Below, one piece after another: positions 41,025 to 52,547 of a DNA stretch of 64,000 nt (the first letter of the stretch is position 1; each line of letters opens with the position of its first letter). This stretch comes from Yamagishiella unicocca (taxonomy: Eukaryota; Chlorophyta; Chlorophyceae; Chlamydomonadales; Volvocaceae): NCBI GenBank assembly GCA_003116995.1, contig BDSL01000115.1:124001-188000 (forward strand), in the 5' to 3' direction. Position numbers and translations under genes: made by a program. A model generated the notes under the pieces. It had not been told where the DNA came from, ran no database searches, and was given only the letters and a program-made list of their open reading frames with translations.

Positions 41025-42502
41025 CTACCGGTATCCTGCTCTTTTCGCGTCAACGGTTTTACGCCACCCCCCATTCCCCACCTTGACACCAGCAGCCGCC
41101 GAGCGATTTTGCTTGACGCCCTCCTCCCGCTCCGGAGCCAGCCAGATCACCCACACCGGGCACTGCATGGCGTGCTTGCTGCCGTCATCCACCACCCGCC
41201 GGGACAGCAGCCCCCGGGGAGTGGCGGCTTGTGCCCCTCGCGGGCCGGGCCTTATGAAACCCATCTTGGCCCAGTAGCCCTCCACGCTCTTGTCGCCCAC
41301 CACCACACTCGCCACCTGCAGGGCCGCTCCCGAGGGGCAGGGGCGGAGGGTGACGAGGGGTGAGGTAGGGCGAGGTAGGGCAGCAAGGAGCAAGACAAGT
41401 AACAGGGGCCGGAATTGCGGGATGGGTGATGCGCGGCTGGCACTGGTGAACAGCTTTCCGAGTGAAGCAAGAAGCCATGGGGATCCTTGTCGGCGGGTTC
41501 GGCACAAACACATCGAAACACTGAAGCCGCCGACCCATGCTCCCGAGTTGCACGCATGTCCCCTTCCCCATCCGCCCCTACGCTGGGACGGAGCCGGACT
41601 TCGCCGCGTCTCGCCTCACCATCCCAGCCCTCTACCCAGGTTCTCCCATTTGCACTTCACACACTACCGCACATTAGTTTGTTCCTTTTCCTTTTCCTTT
41701 AACATGCCGCCGACGGGCCACATCTACAGGCTTCTCAATAGTCAACCCAAGTGCGCCAGCATGCGCACGCAACCACATGTCCGAAGCTAAGGCTCTTCGC
41801 CAGCTAGTTTCTACTCGCCGCTTCCTATGTCGTGTAACAGGGTCCTCCGCCACCCCCTTTCGCCCCTCCCCCTGTGATACCTCGTGCCCCGCCTCCGCCG
41901 CCGCCCGCAGTATGCAGCGGGTGAGCAGCCGGCCCAGCCCTCGGCGCTGGTGGTCCGAGGAGGTGGCCTGGAACAGGATCTGGGGTACCGAAGGACCGGA
42001 GGGGGTCGGAGGGGGCGTGTTTAATGACGTTAGTAGTCTACGTCCCGTGTTGCGGGCGCCACGCGAAGACACAGCGATACATTCACAAAACAATTGACGT
42101 TCCGAACGTTACCGGTGCCACCCCTCATGCAACGCACCTGTACGTGTAGCCTGCTGTCCTCTCGCTCCCGCGCGCTGGGCGGCAAATTGACCCTGAGTGC
42201 CGCCGCGCACACCAGCTGCCCGCCCAGCCACAACCCGGCAACCAGGCAGGCGTCGTGCCTGCGGGAGGGGGAGAGAGCGAGAAGACCCGGTTACCCGAAG
42301 TAGGGAATGGAGGGCGGGAACCAGCCGCCTGCTCCAGCCCGCGCCCCAAGTCGCCCATCTCGCTCATGTGCTATCCCCTCCGTCGCACGTCACCCACCGC
42401 ACCCATCCGCCGGCCCTCCCACATACACCCGCACCTAGGGTCCTCCTCAATCTTCTTCGCTGGGTCCTTTGGGCTGCGGCCACAGAAGACCGACCGCCGG
42501 AT
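41025..42502 (-). CDS. GNAT-family N-acetyltransferase, 3' four exons
   Basis: Exons in gene order: 42435-42502, 42138-42258, 41881-41979, 41025-41315, totalling 192 codons plus stop. All junctions use CAG or TAG acceptors with G-rich donors, and all phases agree. The first exon gives 'FCGRSPKDPAKKIEEDPR'; the second 'HDACLVAGLWLGGQLVCAAALRVN' as the core beta strands. The third holds the acetyl-CoA loop 'QRRGLGRLL' with its helix; the fourth holds motif B 'GYWAKMGF'. These match a GNAT fold transferring acetyl from acetyl-CoA to an amine, often lysine. The layout recalls the acetyltransferase half of plant PHD-finger/GNAT chromatin proteins, but no PHD finger is seen. 5' exons are not found, so the gene is partial or truncated. 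Substrate unknown. Confidence 0.78.
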
Positions 42503-43855
42503 CTGGGCACGAGCGAGTGGGAGAGCGCGGGTCGGAGGCCGGCCGGTCGGGGGCGGGTAGGTTAGCGGACTGAGTGTCGGTAGATGGACATATCGGGGAT
42601 TTGGTGTGCCCTCTTAATGTTAATCGCACTGCTTGCTGGCACATGATCACATACGGAACTCGCTCCGCCTGAGTCCAGCCGCTCGCATCCAAGTGAGGTG
42701 ATTGAATGAACATCATTACGACGTCGAGCCAAACATTGCAGTTTGGGAAACCTTGCATCGTCCCCAGCCACCCTTTCCCACCGGCCACAATGGAGGCTGC
42801 GGCCGACAGCTGCGCGCAAAATGCCTCTAGGAAATGGCGCTGGCCCGGCTGTCCACACCTACCGGGCCCCAATTGCTGCTGGAAAACGCCGCCATCAACA
42901 GCGAGCTTGCTTCCTGGTACTCGTGGATCGCGCCATCGCGCCCTATCGTCGGGCCGTATGGCGTAAGTACCGCGAACTCTGCGACGCCCTGCGAGCGTCG
43001 GCGGACGGAACGCGAAAACGCACGGGGGAGTGGACCAAGTTGGCAGAAGCAAGCAAGGATCCAGGGCACAGATTGAATCCTAGGCCAAATATCATATGTT
43101 GTTTTTGGGAGCATCCAGGACATGAAGACATCGCTAGCGGGCGGTGGAGCAGTGGTGGTGGCCTCCGAGACGACCCAGAGGTCGCCAAATCGTAAACCTG
43201 CCAAAACGCGCCCCAGGCTTCACCTGCGCTGTGTCCGCAACTGCAACTCGCTGGCAGCAGAGCGCGAGCTGCGCCTGCCAAAGCCCGTTCCGGCATTGCC
43301 GCATTTTCGCGGCAGCACCAATATGTCCGCCAGGCGCAACCGAGGAAGGAAAACGTGCTCGCCTTGCGAACTTGAAGTTAGAACCTAAGTTGAAATTAGA
43401 ACCTAGCTTGCATATAGGTCGTTGCAATGTGAGATAAGGCTCACGCTGCTGCGCTTCATTCTTTACCTGCAATGCGTATGACTCGTATGGCCGATCAAAT
43501 CATCCATGCCGTCTTCTTCTGAATTGTGACTGTGAAAATTTCATACAAGTTGCGTCCTAACTTAACGTCTGCCAGAAGTGCAAATTCCGCCAGCGCCCTC
43601 GCAGACGGGCGCGGCGGGCTGAGCTCGCTGAGCGAGACACCCCTTCACGCCTTGATGGCATGGACGCAGCACGGCACGCTACATAAGATGTTCGGGGATT
43701 AACCTGCTGGCGAGTGACGGTCTTCCTCGCTGGTCGTACAACATGGTGGTTATAATGGGCGTGTGCGTTGCCGGGGGGTCCAGGGCAAAATCGTCGTACA
43801 TAAACTGACGGATATTATCCGATGTTTTCATCTGCCTGTTCGTGCAGGCCCCACA
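42503..43855. other. Unassigned, possibly 5' part of the GNAT locus
   Basis: No exon could be linked in phase to the GNAT exons. A minus-strand ORF (42827-43204) has some protein-like stretches, such as 'GRDGAIHEYQEASSLLMAAF', without a recognised family. Confidence 0.3.
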
Positions 43856-43922
43856 CTGGGCGATGTGCCCGATGGTTCTACCTTCTGGTCTGGAAACCCA
43901 TTGTAACAGTTACTACTACTGG
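43856..43922 (+). repeat. LINE 3'-tail copy
   Basis: Contains GATGTGCCCGATGGTTCTAC and ends GTAACAGTTAC followed by an ACT microsatellite. It is one of many 5'-truncated 3' ends of the non-LTR family in this interval. Confidence 0.8.
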
Positions 43923-44169
43923 GCGCGAGGGATTTTGAGGAAGCGAGGGGTGGCACGTGGTCCCCTAACCCAACCGCTGTCTGAGCCCTTACTATTCAGT
44001 GTTAGGAAGGTAGGCCAGGTCGGGCTTTCCCCTAGGCTGCTGGGGCGTCGGGACCACCGCCCGCAACTGACCCCGAGCAAGCAGCGCGACCCGGGCCCCT
44101 AAATCCATCCTTACGGCGCGCGCTTGGGCCCACCTCACGCGACAGCTGCATGCAATCGTATCCCAAGTA

Positions 44170-44242
44170 GCACTAGTAGTAAGCTGTTACAGTGGGCCTC
44201 AGACCGTATGGCACGTAGAGCCATCGGGCACATCCGCCCCAC
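44170..44242 (-). repeat. LINE 3'-tail copy
   Basis: Reverse orientation: AGTAGTAAGCTGTTACAGTG at one end, then GAGCCATCGGGCACATC. More diverged than the others. Confidence 0.7.
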
Positions 44243-45047
44243 GTCCTGCTCTGCGCATGCAAGCAAGCAGTCCATGCACGCCAGCCGCTGGTGACCCCAA
44301 CGATCTAACGGGGGGACAGCCTCCCAGGTCATTCGGTTCGGTACACGACATGCGAGCATGCGGCCTTGCCTCCCCTTACTAAGATACATCGCATCGCCTC
44401 CACCGCGCCGTTCCAAGAGCTGCGAGCAAACCGCGATCCATTCGCCGCCCGCCACGTCCCTCCCTGGCGTCCCTGCGACCCGCACGAAGCACGGAGGACA
44501 ATGTGGCTTACGCGTGTTGCACGTACGTTTGCTTACAGACGATGTGCCAGGCCCTTGGCAGCAGTGTACACTGGGTTGATTTGCACACACCGCCTCCCCG
44601 CATCTCAAAATGCCTGTTCTAAACGGTTTTTTCGGGCATCCACGGGTCTTCCTCGAAGCCTCCCCGCATCCTGCGGCCAACCAACCCCTTTCCCAACCAC
44701 CCAACATGACAATTCCTACTAATTGACACCGGGTGTACTGTTTCCATTCCATGTTTCCATCCTCCTTTGCTTGTTGCGTGTCATGCTGCGTTCCGGTGTT
44801 ATTCATCTGCTTGCGTGGTAAACTTGATAATAACTGGAGAGCGGGGCGGCCTGTGGTGGGATCCTCCCACCACTCTTGCCGCTGAGGGGGAGCTCATGTG
44901 CAATCCATGGTGGTGCGCAGAGGGATGCCGAACGCCGGATTTGTGCAGTAAGAGTGCTGCCGGACGCGGGCATTCATTTGCCAGTTGTGGTGGCTTATTA
45001 TGCCACCCCTTCGGGGGCCTTTGCACGTTCGCAGTTATTCGCTCAAG

Positions 45048-45125
45048 ATAGAAGCAGCAGCCAGCAGCAACCCACGGGCAATTTGCGCTGTAGGCTTCCC
45101 GATCAGGAATCGACCACGAACACAC
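45048..45125 (-). repeat. LINE 3'-UTR fragment
   Basis: Matches, with changes, the 3' UTR block seen at 51050-51120, 52270-52350 and 52690-52790 (marker words GGCAATTTGCGCT and GATCAGGAATCGACCAC). Confidence 0.7.
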
Positions 45126-45442
45126 ATATCATTGTTTTTTCTTCTACCCGCGCCTTTTTCAGTGCCAGGCCCCCGTGAGATAGATAGAAGGCGAGCGAGG
45201 GCTGTGAGGAAAGGCCGTGAAGTCAGGCTGGGGACAGGAGATGGACGGAGGGGATTGCGAAGCATCAGGCACAGCAGCGCTCTGCAAGGTGTTTATTTAT
45301 ATTGCTGGACATCCACGATATGGCATGAACCAAGGCGTAAGATGGTCTTTGGTGCATACAGGTAGCTTGGTGGGCCACGACCGCTGCATAATGGAACAAA
45401 CGCAGTTGTGAATTTCCGGAGAAGGTGCAAAATGCGTGAGGT

Positions 45443-45458
45443 GGTGTTGAGAAACACC
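45443..45458 (-). terminator. Histone H4 3' stem-loop
   Basis: GGTGTT-TCTC-AACACC on the minus strand, 37 nt past the stop codon. The 6-bp stem and 4-nt loop match the hairpin that ends replication-dependent histone mRNAs in animals and volvocine algae. Confidence 0.92.
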
Positions 45459-45494
45459 GGATTTTGATAGTCAAGGTGGAAGAAACGCACACGC

Positions 45495-46696
<1,202 letters not shown>

Positions 46697-46731
46697 TGTT
46701 CCTACTTGAGTTGGCTTTGACGTCAAAACCC

Positions 46732-46747
46732 GGTGTTTTTCAACACC
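46732..46747 (+). terminator. Histone H3 3' stem-loop
   Basis: GGTGTT-TTTC-AACACC, 35 nt past the stop codon; the same stem as the H4 hairpin with one loop change. A purine stretch ACGAAAGA follows at about 46752, in the position of a histone downstream element. Confidence 0.92.
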
Positions 46748-46984
46748 ACCTACGAAAGACTTTTAGACGGACAGGAAAGGAAGGTGTGCATTACACCCAG
46801 CTTGCAGCGCTGCTTTACAGTTACAGTGAGCTTGACTCGGCGTCTTTACCCCATAGAACTCGGCGTCTTTACCCCATAGGCCTTAGGTCATGGAGCCGCG
46901 TGCACGGGTACCATCTCCCTAGGGATGAGCGCTGGATGATGTCGAGCAAAGGTTGTAAAAGTCTCAATACCAGTAACCATTACA

Positions 46985-47040
46985 ACAACATGGTTCTACA
47001 TCTTGGTCTGGAACCTACTGTAACCGTTACAACAGGTCCC
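46985..47040 (+). repeat. LINE 3'-tail copy
   Basis: ATGGTTCTACATCTTGGTCT then GGAACC and GTAACCGTTACAAC. Short 5'-truncated copy. Confidence 0.8.
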
Positions 47041-47254
47041 TAATTTGGGCGACCACTAGCCACGCACTTATGCATAGCGTTCTACTCTGTAATCATGTAA
47101 CCCAACGCCCTTAAAGCAGATGCCAAGCACTGCCGTCCAGCCTCCATCGCGCTCACAGCTGCCAGCACCACGACGTCCCAAACACACTGTAACCGTTACA
47201 ACAAACAACAACACTGCTAGGGGGGCCATTTACGCTACTTCCCTCTAGGTGGTT

Positions 47255-47418
47255 GGTGCCACTGTTTGTTCTCTGGCCCCTTAGTCGAGGTTTTTGGTGG
47301 TTTGCCATGTCTGCCGGCAAGTTTATTCCTCTTCCGGAGTCTCTTTCAGTGTCAGGCGATGTGCCCGATGGTTCTACCTCTTGGTCTGGAGCCCACTGGA
47401 ACCGTTACAACAACAGCT
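47255..47418 (+). repeat. LINE 3'-end copy
   Basis: A longer tail copy: TTTTTGGTGGTTTGCCATGT, then TCAGTGTCAGGCGATGTGCC, ending GGAACCGTTACAACAAC. Confidence 0.8.
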
Positions 47419-47502
47419 ACCACGTGCCTGGGACCAACGGTGTGTCCGCAATATCCTACAGGGGGCAACACCGCCAACGCGGTCATCACCCGGCGGACAT
47501 CC

Positions 47503-48541
47503 TCAGGCAGGCTCGCGGCACCCATCCACGGCCCCTGTGGTCGTATATACACTCAACGGCCGGAAAGCCAGATGCACCCCCTGAAGGGACGCCTCCGTAC
47601 AGTTCACCCACGGGGTAGGTGCGGGTTTCCGTGGGAAGATCGCTTCAGCCACAAACAGGACCGCCCAGCAGGCCCACCGAGCCCGCACATGTTCCCTTAA
47701 CGGTAGGGCCCCAAAGCCTCCACTAGATGGGTGCCCTACCAGCAGGACGCGTGGTACGTATACACGTCGGCCGCCGCTCCCTAGCATCGGGGGCAGCCCC
47801 CGGTCGATGAGCTCGATTGGCCCCGGCGCGCTCCAACCCCTCTATGAGGAACTCAGGGGACAGCCCTTCATGCTCCATGTGGCAGGTCAATCATCAATCG
47901 ATGATCCCGTACGCCGCAGTACGCCAAAACACCGACAAATGGAGCCGAGCAATCCTCCCCAACCGCGACATAGCTTTCTCAGCCTGCATGGTCCACTCCA
48001 TCGCAGGGGTCGCCCCGACATCAGTAAACGGCAAATTAAGCGCTGTGGCTTAAGCGCTGTGGCTGACTCTACCACCTTGAGCCCCGCAATGGTCGATCCA
48101 CAGTCACCCGCAACACCCACCGGCAGTAGTATAGTGCAGTAACTGTTACATCGCAGTAACTGTTACAGTGCAGTAACCGGCAGTACTTCAACCTTTATCT
48201 AACAAGTTCAACTGCTGCCCTGAAACCCTCGAATACACCCTCCATGTACTTGAGGAAATACGGCACCGACTGAATATTCATGCCATCGAGAACCACCTCC
48301 GTATCGTATGCAAACTGCACTGTCGTAGTGACCTCGGCCGCACGTGGCGTCAATCGGACGCCCACTCCGCAGTGCTGCAGCCAACACAGCAGTGCTTGTA
48401 TGTGCGGCAAACAGATGCCGTACACACTTCAGCCCAGTAGTCCGCCACCATCTGTGGCCGCTCCGTGGCGTCCGTCACCGACCGCCCCGTATCATCCTGC
48501 AGGGCCACTACAGCTTGCTTGGCTAAGGGGGGATGGACCAC
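47503..48541 (-). pseudogene. Decayed non-LTR reverse transcriptase
   Basis: Read on the minus strand from 48541 down, three pieces of one L1-like ORF2 appear in different frames. First, the linker before the RT domain ('VALQDDTGRSVTDATERPQM'). Next, RT palm ('GVRLTPRAAEVTTTVQFAYD', where Y-A-D-D has become FAYD). Last, the post-RT region ('SSGGFGALPLREHVRARWA'). Parts between the blocks are missing and frames shift, so it is dead. Same family as the copy at 48.7-50.2 kb. Confidence 0.75.
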
Positions 48542-48729
48542 CGCCGTGAGGGCCCGACTCGGGTGCTCCCGACTCGGATGCTCCCAACTCGGGTGCTCAG
48601 CGTCAGGCGGTGCGCCCGATGGCTCTGCCTTTTGTGCGTCCGGTGACTAATCGTTTTGGCAAGGTGGGGGTCCGGCACGGGTACGCACGTGGGGTGGGGG
48701 CGGCTCCTGGCGCCTAAGACAGCCAGCAG

Positions 48730-50194
48730 AGAGAGAGAGACCGCGTTACAGTGGCCGCACGACAGGCGGCACCCGCCCTTATCCCGGCGGGAAAGCACTG
48801 CGGAAGAGACACGGAACCAAGGTCGGGTACGGGCAACAGCAGGCAAACAGCATCATGCAAAGTCAGCACAAGCGACGGCAGGACACGGCCCCATGCAGGC
48901 CACCCTTACGCGTCAAAACCACCACAAAAGCCCCCATTGGCTCACCTGCCCATCACCCGCACCACTCGTATCTCGAACCAGCAAAGGTGGCACCATGAAA
49001 GAAAGAACGAAAGAACAAACAGCAGCCAAGGCAGGCTAGCTAGGGCGGCACGGCGCACATGAGCCGACCCCCGGTTACGAACAAAAATGGGTGGTCCACC
49101 CCCACGTCACCCCAGTCCTTGCGGGGCAAACCCAAGCCCGCAAAGTCCCGCAGCAAGGCCCAGAACTTAGCAAGGAGGCCAGAACGCATAGCAGCAGGGA
49201 GGGTGGGGCCGGAGAGCCGATGAGAGTGTATGTACCGGCGCGCCCACTCCATCGCGTTGAGCGCCGCCAACGCCACCACATCCCACACACACTGCAGCAC
49301 AGTGGTCGGATCCGGCGACACACACAACCACACATGCTCACGCGTGACCCCGCATCCACAGCAGACTGCCAGTTCATCCCAGAGCGGGCGGACGAGGGGG
49401 CAAGACCAAAAGTGATGCAAGCGCGGCGACTCGGCCACACCCGCTGCAGCGGGGTAACAGCCGCAAGCACACGGTTCGGGTGGGACCAGCGGGAGGTGAG
49501 AGGAGCCCGGCATGGGCACCCCGTCAACCGCCAGCCGCCAGAGGACCTCCTTCCACCGCGGCTCCCACTTAAGACGCTTCCACAACCGCCGCCATACCGC
49601 GCGTAACGCCACAAGGGCCGCCTCGGGCGTGGCAGCCACAGCAGGGGACAGCCCGAGCGCCTCCCGCACATACGCCGCATGACAGGCCTGCCTGGGGCGC
49701 TCCAGTTCCGCCGCCTGGAGCAGGGTGCCCAGCTTGACGGTGAAGGAGGTGAGGGGCAGCACGGCGTCCACACCCAGCCGCCACCCCAGGCGAGCAAGGA
49801 GGAGAGCATCCACCTCTTCAGGCGACGGCGGGGCGGGGCCATCGGGCGCCAGGCGAGCAGCAGCGAGCCATGCGGGCGAGATGTCAGAAAGGAGAGCGGC
49901 CACCGCAGCCCGCGCCGCGATGCGATCTTGGAGCGCACCCATGGCCAGCTCGGAGGGCGCCAGCTCGTGCCGTACGAGCGTCGTCCAGCGCTCAGCCAGC
50001 CGGCTGAAGATGGCCATGCCCGGCGTCGTCGCCAGGGCATGGGCGCGCTCCACCTCAAACGCGGTCATAGCGTCCTGCACCCGGACGGCGTCGCCGACGG
50101 TCAGCAGGCGGCGGCACATGGTGAGGGGGCCATGGATAGCCTCCAACCCCGGCCGCCGGCCCGGCGCCCCCGCGTTGGGCAGGAGCGGGTTGCC
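48730..50194 (-). mobile_element. 5'-truncated L1-like retrotransposon
   Basis: 1465 bp, minus strand. It carries the C-terminal part of ORF2 and the whole 3' UTR, ending CACTGTAACGCGGTCTCTCTC. The flanking words CCAGCAG at 48723-48729 and 50195-50201 fit a 7-bp target duplication. The 3' 200 bp are repeated in the adjacent copy at 50212-50415. Confidence 0.82.
49040..50194 (-). CDS. L1-like ORF2, C-terminal fragment
   Basis: An open frame of about 384 codons ending 'GRLMCAVPP'. No true start; the 5' end is cut by the truncation. It covers the region after the reverse transcriptase: helical sequence with 'LSDISPAWLAAARLAPDG', then 'LKWEPRWKEVLWRL', then the cysteine-histidine motif 'CACGCYPA...PRLHHFWSCP' typical of the C-terminal zinc finger of L1-clade ORF2. 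Neither endonuclease nor RT catalytic residues are included. The frame is still intact, suggesting a fairly recent insertion. Confidence 0.85.
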   Translation of the reverse strand, partial: GNPLLPNAGAPGRRPGLEAIHGPLTMCRRLLTVGDAVRVQDAMTAFEVERAHALATTPGMAIFSRLAERWTTLVRHELAPSELAMGALQDRIAARAAVAALLSDISPAWLAAARLAPDGPAPPSPEEVDALLLARLGWRLGVDAVLPLTSFTVKLGTLLQAAELERPRQACHAAYVREALGLSPAVAATPEAALVALRAVWRRLWKRLKWEPRWKEVLWRLAVDGVPMPGSSHLPLVPPEPCACGCYPAAAGVAESPRLHHFWSCPLVRPLWDELAVCCGCGVTREHVWLCVSPDPTTVLQCVWDVVALAALNAMEWARRYIHSHRLSGPTLPAAMRSGLLAKFWALLRDFAGLGLPRKDWGDVGVDHPFLFVTGGRLMCAVPP

Positions 50195-50211
50195 CCAGCA
50201 GCATCTTCACT

Positions 50212-50415
50212 TAGAGAGAGACCGCGTTACAGTGGCCGCACGACAGGCGGCACCCGCCCTTATCCCGGCGGGAAAGCACTGCGGAAGAGACACGGAACCA
50301 AGGTCGGGTACGGGCAACAGCAGGCAAACAGCATCATGCAAAGTCAGCACAAGCGACGGCAGGACACGGCCCCATGCAGGCCACCCTTACGCGTCAAAAC
50401 CACCACAAAAGCCCC
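50212..50415 (-). mobile_element. Second 5'-truncated copy of the same L1 (204 bp)
   Basis: Almost identical to 48730-48935. Target duplication CATCTTCACT at 50202-50211 and 50416-50425. It landed 10 bp beyond the 5' end of the previous copy, in the same orientation. Confidence 0.88.
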
Positions 50416-50481
50416 CATCTTCACTAACATGGGAGAGCTGCCTGTCCTTGGCCCCACACAAACATGTCTTACCCATAAGCA

Positions 50482-50578
50482 GCGGGCGTGGCGCAGTGGT
50501 TAGCGCGTAGGTCTCATACGTCCCCTTGTATGACTTAGGGACATCCTAAGGTCGAGGGTTCGAAACCCTCCGCCCGCA
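50482..50578 (+). tRNA. tRNA-Met (CAT), elongator, with intron
   Basis: Perfect acceptor (GCGGGCG/CGCCCGC), D stem GCGC/GCGC, T arm GAGGG-TTCGAAA-CCCTC, discriminator A. The anticodon loop CTCATA is followed by a 24-nt intron (50519-50542) at the canonical 37/38 position. Box B (GGTTCGAAACC) is intact. It lies 37 nt before a tRNA-Thr with no T-run between, so they may be co-transcribed. Confidence 0.95.
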
Positions 50579-50615
50579 GCAAGTACCCATGCATGATGCA
50601 AGGTCCATGGAAAAT

Positions 50616-50687
50616 GCTGACGTAGCTCAGTGGAAGAGCACCCGTTTAGTAAGCGGGAGGTCCCGAGATCAACGCTCGGCGTGAGCA
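50616..50687 (+). tRNA. tRNA-Thr (AGT)
   Basis: 72 nt, full cloverleaf, anticodon loop TTAGTAA. Two oddities are shared by all four copies here: a G-G mismatch at acceptor position 4:69, and a T loop ATCAACG in place of the canonical TTCRANY, altering box B at T54 and Y60. Confidence 0.88.
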
Positions 50688-50939
50688 GTGGATTATATCA
50701 GCTAAGGGCGGGGACTACACATACCTTCGTACATTTCGAGTGACAGCCCGACGACGAGGGGTTGGGTTGTGCCTCTACTGCCCGGGGCCCATTCGGGTGT
50801 TCACTTTTCGCTCCTCCTTACTTCGGGCTGGGTACTGGTCCGGTGTCGGATTTGGTAGTCGTTGTAGTAGTCTCAGGTGGAAGGCTTATGTTCGACTTGT
50901 GAGGCGCTCTGCTGGTTGTTCTGATCGAGGTTGGTACCC

Positions 50940-51735
50940 CGTGGTTGGTAGTAGTAAACGTGGTTGGTAGACAGACACCGACGTGCACCTGAACAAAGGT
51001 AAACCACCACAACCGTTACAACAACAGCCAACCGACAGTCCGGAGGCAAAACAGCAGCAGCCAGCACCCCAGGGGGAATTTGCGCTAGAGGCTCATCTAT
51101 CAGGAACCGACCACCAATCAACCTAGCAGACCAGCAACCGACGGACCAGTGGAGCGCCGCAACAATGCAAGCAGCGGAACCGCCCACCTTTCATCCCAAA
51201 AAACACGGACCCTAAGCAGGGCACAACCCGCAGGCACGGAAAGCAAGAAGCAAGGGAAAATCCCAGCCCCAAACCAACCCGGACCGATCACGAATCCACC
51301 AACACATCCGCCGGTCCTCCACACAAGGCGACTGCCCGCAAAATAAATGCCGAGGTCCCACTGCAGCCCAACCATTCCGGGGAAGCCCCAATGCAGCAAA
51401 CCCCCGCGGAAAGGCACAAAGTCCACCACCCCACGGTGGATGGCACGATCCTGGAAATCACCTCCCGGAGCAACAGGAGGGCCACCAGCCCCCGCCCTCT
51501 TCAAGGCCGCAGTCATAAACCGGCGCCCCACTTCAACGGCAGTAATAGCCGCCAGGACTACCACATCCCAGACACAGGACTGCCCCGCGGGGGGTGCCTG
51601 TACCAACCAGACTTGCGCCCGTGTCACCCCTGCACCAATCCGGGCCTCTAGTTGGTCAATTATAGCTTGAGCCACCGGGCAGAACCAGAAGTGGTGCAGG
51701 CGGGGGTAAACCTCCCTGGGATGAGCCATTGCCAA
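50940..51735 (-). pseudogene. Truncated LINE ORF2 end plus 3' UTR
   Basis: The minus strand from 51735 gives 'PRLHHFWFCPVAQAI', 'GAGVTRAQVWLVQAP' and 'CVWDVVVLAAITAVEVGRRF', the C-terminal zinc region of ORF2, then a frameshift relative to the copy at 52.8-53.5 kb. The 3' UTR block (about 51030-51120) and a GTAACGGTTGT-type tail near 51010-51025 follow. Distinct subfamily from the 48.7-kb copy. Confidence 0.75.
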
Positions 51736-51866
51736 TTTAAAACGTAGGGCCTAACCAGCCCATCGCGGCCGCATGTGCTCTTCGAGGGCAAAGGCCCCGA
51801 ATCCAAATTCCATTTTCCGAATTCCATAAACCGAGTCTGATTTTCACACTCACGTCTCGTCAAGTC

Positions 51867-51938
51867 TGCTCACGCCGAGCGTTGATCTCGGGACCTCCCG
51901 CTTACTAAACGGGTGCTCTTCCACTGAGCTACGTCAGC
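51867..51938 (-). tRNA. tRNA-Thr (AGT), solo copy
   Basis: Identical in sequence to the Thr gene at 50616, but on the minus strand and without a tRNA-Met partner upstream. Confidence 0.88.
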
Positions 51939-51989
51939 ATTCGACAGCTGAGGTAAGCACTTATGTACTTTATACCGCAGCGGCATTTC

Positions 51990-52141
51990 AGTTGTTTACC
52001 GGTTGCGGGTCTGCTAGGTTGGTTGGTGGTCTGTTCCTGGTAGGAGAGCCTACAGCGCGAATTTCCCCTGGAGCAGTGGTAACTTTTACAGTGGTTTCCA
52101 GACCAAAAGGCAGAACCATCGGGCACATCGCCTGACACTGA
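51990..52141. repeat. LINE 3' ends in opposite orientations
   Basis: 51990-52076 is a 3' UTR piece in plus sense (GGTTGGTTGGTGGTCTGTTC). 52077-52141 is a tail in minus sense, running to CATCGCCTGACACTGA on the plus strand. They abut. Confidence 0.75.
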
Positions 52142-52261
52142 CAAAATAGACAAAATAGACCGAAACCCAACTGTACGGTAACAGAGGCAAACCACCACGA
52201 CACCAGGTCTGGAACCCACTGTAACCAGCCGACACTGTAACAACAACCAGCCGACAGCCCA

Positions 52262-52348
52262 CAGGCAAAAACAGCAGCAGCCAGCACCCCAGGGGGAATT
52301 TGCGCTATAGGCCCCCCTATCAGGAACAGACCACCAACCCACCTAGCA
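52262..52348 (-). repeat. LINE 3'-UTR block
   Basis: Another copy of the block seen at 51050-51120, with GGGGGAATTTGCGCTATAGG as its marker. Confidence 0.75.
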
Positions 52349-52547
52349 GATCAGCAACCGACGAACCAGTATAGCGCCGCCACGATACAAACAGAATAAC
52401 CGCACGCCTCTAATCCCAGAAATTACGAACCCCAAGCAGAGCACGTCCACCCGTGGACACGGAAAACAAGAAGCAAGGGATAAACCCTGGGCCCCCGCAA
52501 CCTGGGCCGATCACGAACCCCAAGCACGTCAGCCGGCTGCTGCTGTT

